Shown: positions 59,709-64,000 of the stretch, piece by piece
Layout: every line of letters begins with the position of its first letter
Position numbering within the stretch: position 1 is the first letter of the stretch
DNA from: Coleophoma eucalyptorum
Lineage: Eukaryota > Ascomycota > Leotiomycetes > Helotiales > Dermateaceae
Direction of reading: 5' to 3'
Assembly (NCBI GenBank): GCA_026120035.1
Contig: JALRME010000025.1
Span: 62,001 to 126,000 of the forward strand
Length of the DNA: 64,000 nt
Made by a program: the position numbers and the translations under genes
The notes under the pieces: model-generated
Told to the model about the DNA's origin: nothing
What the model saw: the letters and a program-made list of their open reading frames with translations, nothing else
Databases searched by the model: none

Positions 59709-61962
59709 TCACTGAACAAGCACACTGGATTTGTGCAAGTTCTTGACTTTGATACTCATACCTCTGTCATCACGAATGGTGATATTTGGAGTAATGACCA
59801 ACTTGAGACGGGCTCCAGACAGCTGAAGCTGCATAGGGTCACGAGTCAGTGCATCCTTTGTTGTCATAGTTGCTGCACTGAACTTCGAGGCAGCCTCAAA
59901 GAATACCGTCACGAATGTGAAATGGGCAGTGTTCATCTTGGCACTGAGATCCCAGGCAAAGGTAGCAATGGCTCCCAAGTCAATACCGGCCGAAGACCGA
60001 ATGACATCGTTATTCAGAAGACCTCCAAGCATTTTGCGCAACTTCTTGCCATGGTGTTCTAGCTGCTCACTGCGATAACTTCTGTATCCGGGAGCCTCAA
60101 CTATCTCACGAACAGCATAGAGCTGCTGATCAAGAAGCTCTTGACGACGTTCTTTCGTCATGCCTAACCATCGTGTTAGAACTTACATCATGATTATGAG
60201 CCGGGATTCTTACCACGTTCTGATTCATGCTTTTGCCTCACGTAGTCAATGGTTTGCTTCACCTTTTCGCTCGCAGGCTTGAAAGCCGCAACATTCAAGA
60301 TATCTTTCACCACATATTCAGCCATCATCCTCATGATGAAGTGCCGTCGGTCTCTTCGACTATTCAAAAGAGTAGTCGTATGTTTGTGTGCTTCTGAACG
60401 TTGGGTAGGGTAAGTTAAGCCTAGCATGTAGTCCCAAAGTGGTGCGTTTGTTTGTGCAATGATTCGGTCATTGTCGGGATTGGGGATATTGGCATACTTT
60501 TCGACCCAACCGTCCATAAGACTGAAAAGTTTCGTGAGCTTCTCCTCAAATCTTTGAAATTGTTGCTCAAAATTCTCGCCAGCAAGTACCAACGCCATAG
60601 ATGAGTTTGTTCCCGCCTCCGTGGTAATCTTAGGTTGATCAGAGAAGTTCTGCTTGTTGAAGAGAGCGAGAGTGCCTGCGCTTGGGCCACGGCTTGTGGG
60701 CAAATTTGGTCGTTGGGAAGCATTGATTCTCTGTCTTGAGCCCGCATTCTTGGATGGAGATGTGGGAGTTTTTGGGGAATTCGAAGGCCATAATGGTGGT
60801 ATATGAGTTGAACTCAACCTTGATGGCACCCCATTTTGAAGACTACGTTCGCCTGGTGGAGTCGTGTATAAATTACCACCGGAACATGACTGTTGATTTG
60901 ATTGTCTGGAAGAAGCTGCGATCAAATCGGCCTTACATTGCTCTAAAGCTTTCGTCTTTTCGTCCAGTTCCTTGCAGAGTTTTCGATTCCAGTCGGTCGT
61001 CGTATCTTTCATTTCGACGAGTCTTTCTTTGCTTAATCGATGGTGCATACCAATATCACTGATTCTCCTCCGAAGACCATCGCCATGGAGCACAGCTTTT
61101 TCCCGCAGATGCGTCATGTCCCTGAGCTCATTGTTCATTTCGAGCACCTGATCCCTAAAACTATCGCGCTCAAAACTCAGGCGATCAAATTCTTGCATCA
61201 CGGATAGTTGAAATTCACTGTATTTCTGAGCAACATGTCGAATTTCGTTCTTGATATGCTCTTGAATATGGTGAGGAATTGAGGTTGTACTCGAAATCCA
61301 CTTTTGAAGCTCATGAAGACGTCTGCTAACCTCAGATGATCTGGGATCCTAAATCCCAAGTCAGTATTGATCAGGGAGGTGGGATCAATAATGCATACCT
61401 GATTTTTATCGAGAGATGTGCATGAGCCCGATGGCACTTGAGAAGCCATGATGTTACTGGCTTGCTGTTGGCTGAAGGGAGGGAAGGTTGAGCTGCTAGG
61501 GAGAGGAGCCGTTGCCGGAAGGTTCTTTGTCACGCCTTGTCGAGTCATTGAGGGAGCATAGAAGGATGCAGGAGGCACCTGAGCAGATGCTGAAGCTGAT
61601 GAGCTCGATCTGTGACCTTCAGAAGGACGGCGTGACCCTTGGTGAGAGTAGCTTTGCTGAAAGTTACTTGAAACCATTGTGTTTGTTTGTTGAGCTTGCC
61701 ACGCCACCGCAGGGTTGGGACCAAAACTTGGAAAGCTCATGAAGTTGGCATTTGGTTGGGGCTCAAAACCTAAAGCATTGCTCGAGGCCGGCTGGTACTC
61801 TCTGTTGCTCAGGCTGCTGATTTCTTGTTGCCAATTACGAGAAGGAGCTGGTGATTCGATGGCTGGAGTAGCGGAACTGCCTTTTGTTCTTCCCAGGTTG
61901 TCGAGTGCCCGATGAAGACCTGAAGGCAAACCTCCAAGCCCTCCAGCGTGATATTCTGACAT
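59709..61962 (-). CDS. Coiled-coil protein of unknown function
   Basis: No known family is recognised. Exons (minus) 61962-61399, 61348-60214 and 60163-59709; two 50-bp introns keep the frame to 717 aa. Residues 1-185 are Ser/Gln/Pro-rich and probably disordered. A helical coiled-coil region follows at about 190-310 (for example RLSFERDSFRDQVLEMNNEL and LCKELDEKTKALEQCKADLI). A second Ser/Pro/Asn-rich linker comes next, at about 310-385. The C-terminal third (about 400-717) looks folded, with FEEKLTKLFSLMDGWVEKYA, RRDRRHFIMRMMAEYVVKDI and GIDLGAIATFAWDLSAKMNT. The layout suggests a scaffold or cell-periphery protein, but that is inference. The first ATG (61962) begins MSEYHAGGLGG. Confidence 0.85.
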
Positions 61963-64000
61963 TTTGGTTCTGGCTAGTCAGATCGATGTATTCCAAGTTG
62001 CTAGAAATGTGGGCTCTGTTTGATCGCGGAGAAGATGAAAGTTATGTGTAGAGTCAACCCAAGATTATTTGTATTGCATGGCATATACTGAACAAGTGGG
62101 AAGAATGCTCAGTCGTTTGCAAACAATGGAAGCAGAAGATGGTAAAGGTTGGGGAAGAGAGGAATGCCACATTCGTGAGGGCAACAGCCCGTTAGCCGCC
62201 TTATAACGCACCAGTTGGAATAAGCGACCAAGAAATCGTAGATACTTGTAGTGAATGACCTTCAAGCGAATCTGAGTTCGAATTTCAAGCTTTGACGTGA
62301 ACCCGGTCTATGACAGTAGGAAGAAGATTGCCATTCCACTCCAAAAATTAAAAGAGGCTCTTTGTTCAAAGTGTATGTGAGAATTTGTGGGCTTTTCACC
62401 TTCATCCATCGCCTGGGTCTACGCTTGTTCCAACCAAATATTCAACGCCTCACTCTTTGTCCAACATGGGTTCAGCTGAAGCACAATTACAAATGAGATT
62501 TAATAGATAAATAATGATCAAGGATGTTGTGCACTGGAATACGTCTACTGCTATCCGTTTGTGAACTTTTATCAGAACAGGATGCTTGCTGCTATCTCAA
62601 CTATATCTAAACTTCAACATCACCGGGATTTCTGGGTTGAATTGCGCCCATGACCAGAGGAGATTTTACCATGATGGGACTTGACTAGCTGAAGTAGAGG
62701 CCTAGAAAACTGATTTTGATAAATGCTTCTACCATATAGGTAAACAAAGGAGGTCACTACTTTGGATATGTATAGCCTGTGGGCATAGCCAGATTGTGAT
62801 GAATATTGTCTCTCTCCACGGATTCTTAGGGACTGATCTAAAATTCAAAATTGGGAGATCGCTCGGGATCTACAGGTCTCAGAACTACAATCCTTGTGCT
62901 GAACTGAAGCAACCGGATACCTCATGTAACGGCATAGCGTATTGAGTAGAGTTCGGTAATCCTGCATATTACAGCTTCATGCTTTAATGGGGACTGGGTG
63001 CCCTCACGAAATATAGTTTTTTTAGAAGTTCACCACTGAGGAATTACATGAATTAGCAACTCCATAGGTAGAACTTCAAGACAATACAGTTTATTGAACT
63101 CAAGACGTCAAGAGAACAAGCCCCCACGAATCCAATGTGATAATGAAGTGCAAGAGACCTGTCTGCACAGTAGCATTAACATAAATATCTCAGGCGCTGG
63201 CTCATAAACGTGCTGGCAACACTTCTTTAGGTATAGCCGGGAATGCAGAGTTGATCAACAGGGCGTCGCTTGACTTGACGCGAAGGCATGTGTGCAATTC
63301 TGCAACAAGCAAACGCAGGATCCGCTAACAAACTTCAAACTTCAAACAACAAGCAATCAGAAAGTAACCAATTAAAAGCAGGTGCAGACATAAAGGTGCT
63401 GAGAAGCAGTGTAATGTAGAACAAGATTAATCGTATACCACTTTTTAAAAACGCCACGCGACGTACAAAATCATTGAGACAAAGAGAATTGCCTCATCAC
63501 CGATAGACAGGTCCAAACTAGCGTCAAAATATAGACGGGAGCAGCCTTGGGTGTATATCCATGATCAGAAAATAACAATATGCAGAAACAATACGAATCT
63601 CTAGACCTTTAGTCTTCTCTTTAACCAGCTTCTCGCTCATAGAAACGAACTGGTTAGTCTGCCCAGTGAGATATATATGAGGTAGCATGCGTACTTCTTT
63701 GTCCCTCTACCATAACTAAGATATATATCCCCTTTAGATGTTGAGAGATACGGCATCTTCAGCGGAAGGAATGATAACGATAGCACTGTGAACCATGCTG
63801 TTCAGCAACGATTGGCAACTGGGATCATGGTGGTTATTAATGTTGTGCAATAATAAACAGTTTCTCCTGACAAATGGGGTTGATAAAGGTGGTAGGCACG
63901 TAGAAACTTTCAAGGCCGGCACAGTGATGTAAGATGGTAGATGGTTTCCCACTGCTCGTATCTATCGCTCTGTGAGCTAGTGGATGACCTGACGTTCATC
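61963..64000. other. Terminal 2-kb region without a supported gene
   Basis: Upstream of the coiled-coil gene to the right edge. A minus frame at 63734-63952 begins on GTG and has no recognisable family. Sequence is AT-rich with no clear repeat or RNA gene. Confidence 0.45.

Noticed and set aside
63734..63952. 72-codon minus frame near the right edge
   Set aside because: Begins on GTG; neighbouring frames look equally plausible; no signal peptide or family.

Overview
The window is nuclear DNA of a filamentous ascomycete (Pezizomycotina; a Leotiomycete is plausible but not proven). Genes are broken by short GT-AG introns, mostly 44-60 bp with CTAAT/CTAAC-like branch sites. Zn2Cys6, bZIP and DUF3425-type regulators occur, genes lie on both strands without operons, and a single dispersed 5S rRNA gene sits between protein genes. 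Many genes were rebuilt by joining exons. In each case the reading frame closes across every proposed intron, and this was the main check on the models.

Layout. 0-2.0 kb: 3' part of a histidine/glycine/alanine repeat protein. 2.8-4.0 kb: aldo-keto reductase. 4.7-7.8 kb (minus): Zn2Cys6 regulator. 10.5-13.9 kb (minus): very acidic membrane-anchored protein. 15.0-16.7 kb: cytosolic alpha-amylase. 17.9-19.8 kb: glutamate decarboxylase. 20.4-21.2 kb (minus): PaxB/Pyr4-like integral-membrane terpene cyclase homologue. 21.7-23.4 kb: amidase. 24.8-25.8 kb (minus): adenine deaminase. 25.8-33.7 kb: almost 8 kb without a convincing gene. 33.7-36.1 kb: second Zn2Cys6 regulator. 36.7-39.9 kb (minus): 12-exon sterol-type glycosyltransferase. 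42.3-43.5 kb: mitochondrial phosphate carrier. 45.1 kb: 5S rRNA. 45.5-47.0 kb (minus): DUF3425-like protein. 47.5-49.9 kb: SDA1 ribosome-export factor. 50.05-50.43 kb (minus): decayed coding fragment. 49.9-55.8 kb: second gene-poor stretch. 55.8-57.7 kb: bZIP regulator. 59.7-62.0 kb (minus): coiled-coil protein of unknown function.

The genes do not form one pathway. Housekeeping functions (phosphate carrier, SDA1, 5S rRNA, adenine deaminase) are interspersed with metabolic enzymes and regulators. Glutamate decarboxylase, amidase and adenine deaminase all touch nitrogen metabolism and lie close together, but the gene order gives no sign of a co-regulated cluster. The items most worth a second look are the orphan terpene-cyclase homologue, the glycosyltransferase with a glycine-rich lipid-binding-like tail, the repeat protein at the left edge, the broken gene at 50 kb, and the two long gene-free stretches upstream of transcription factors.
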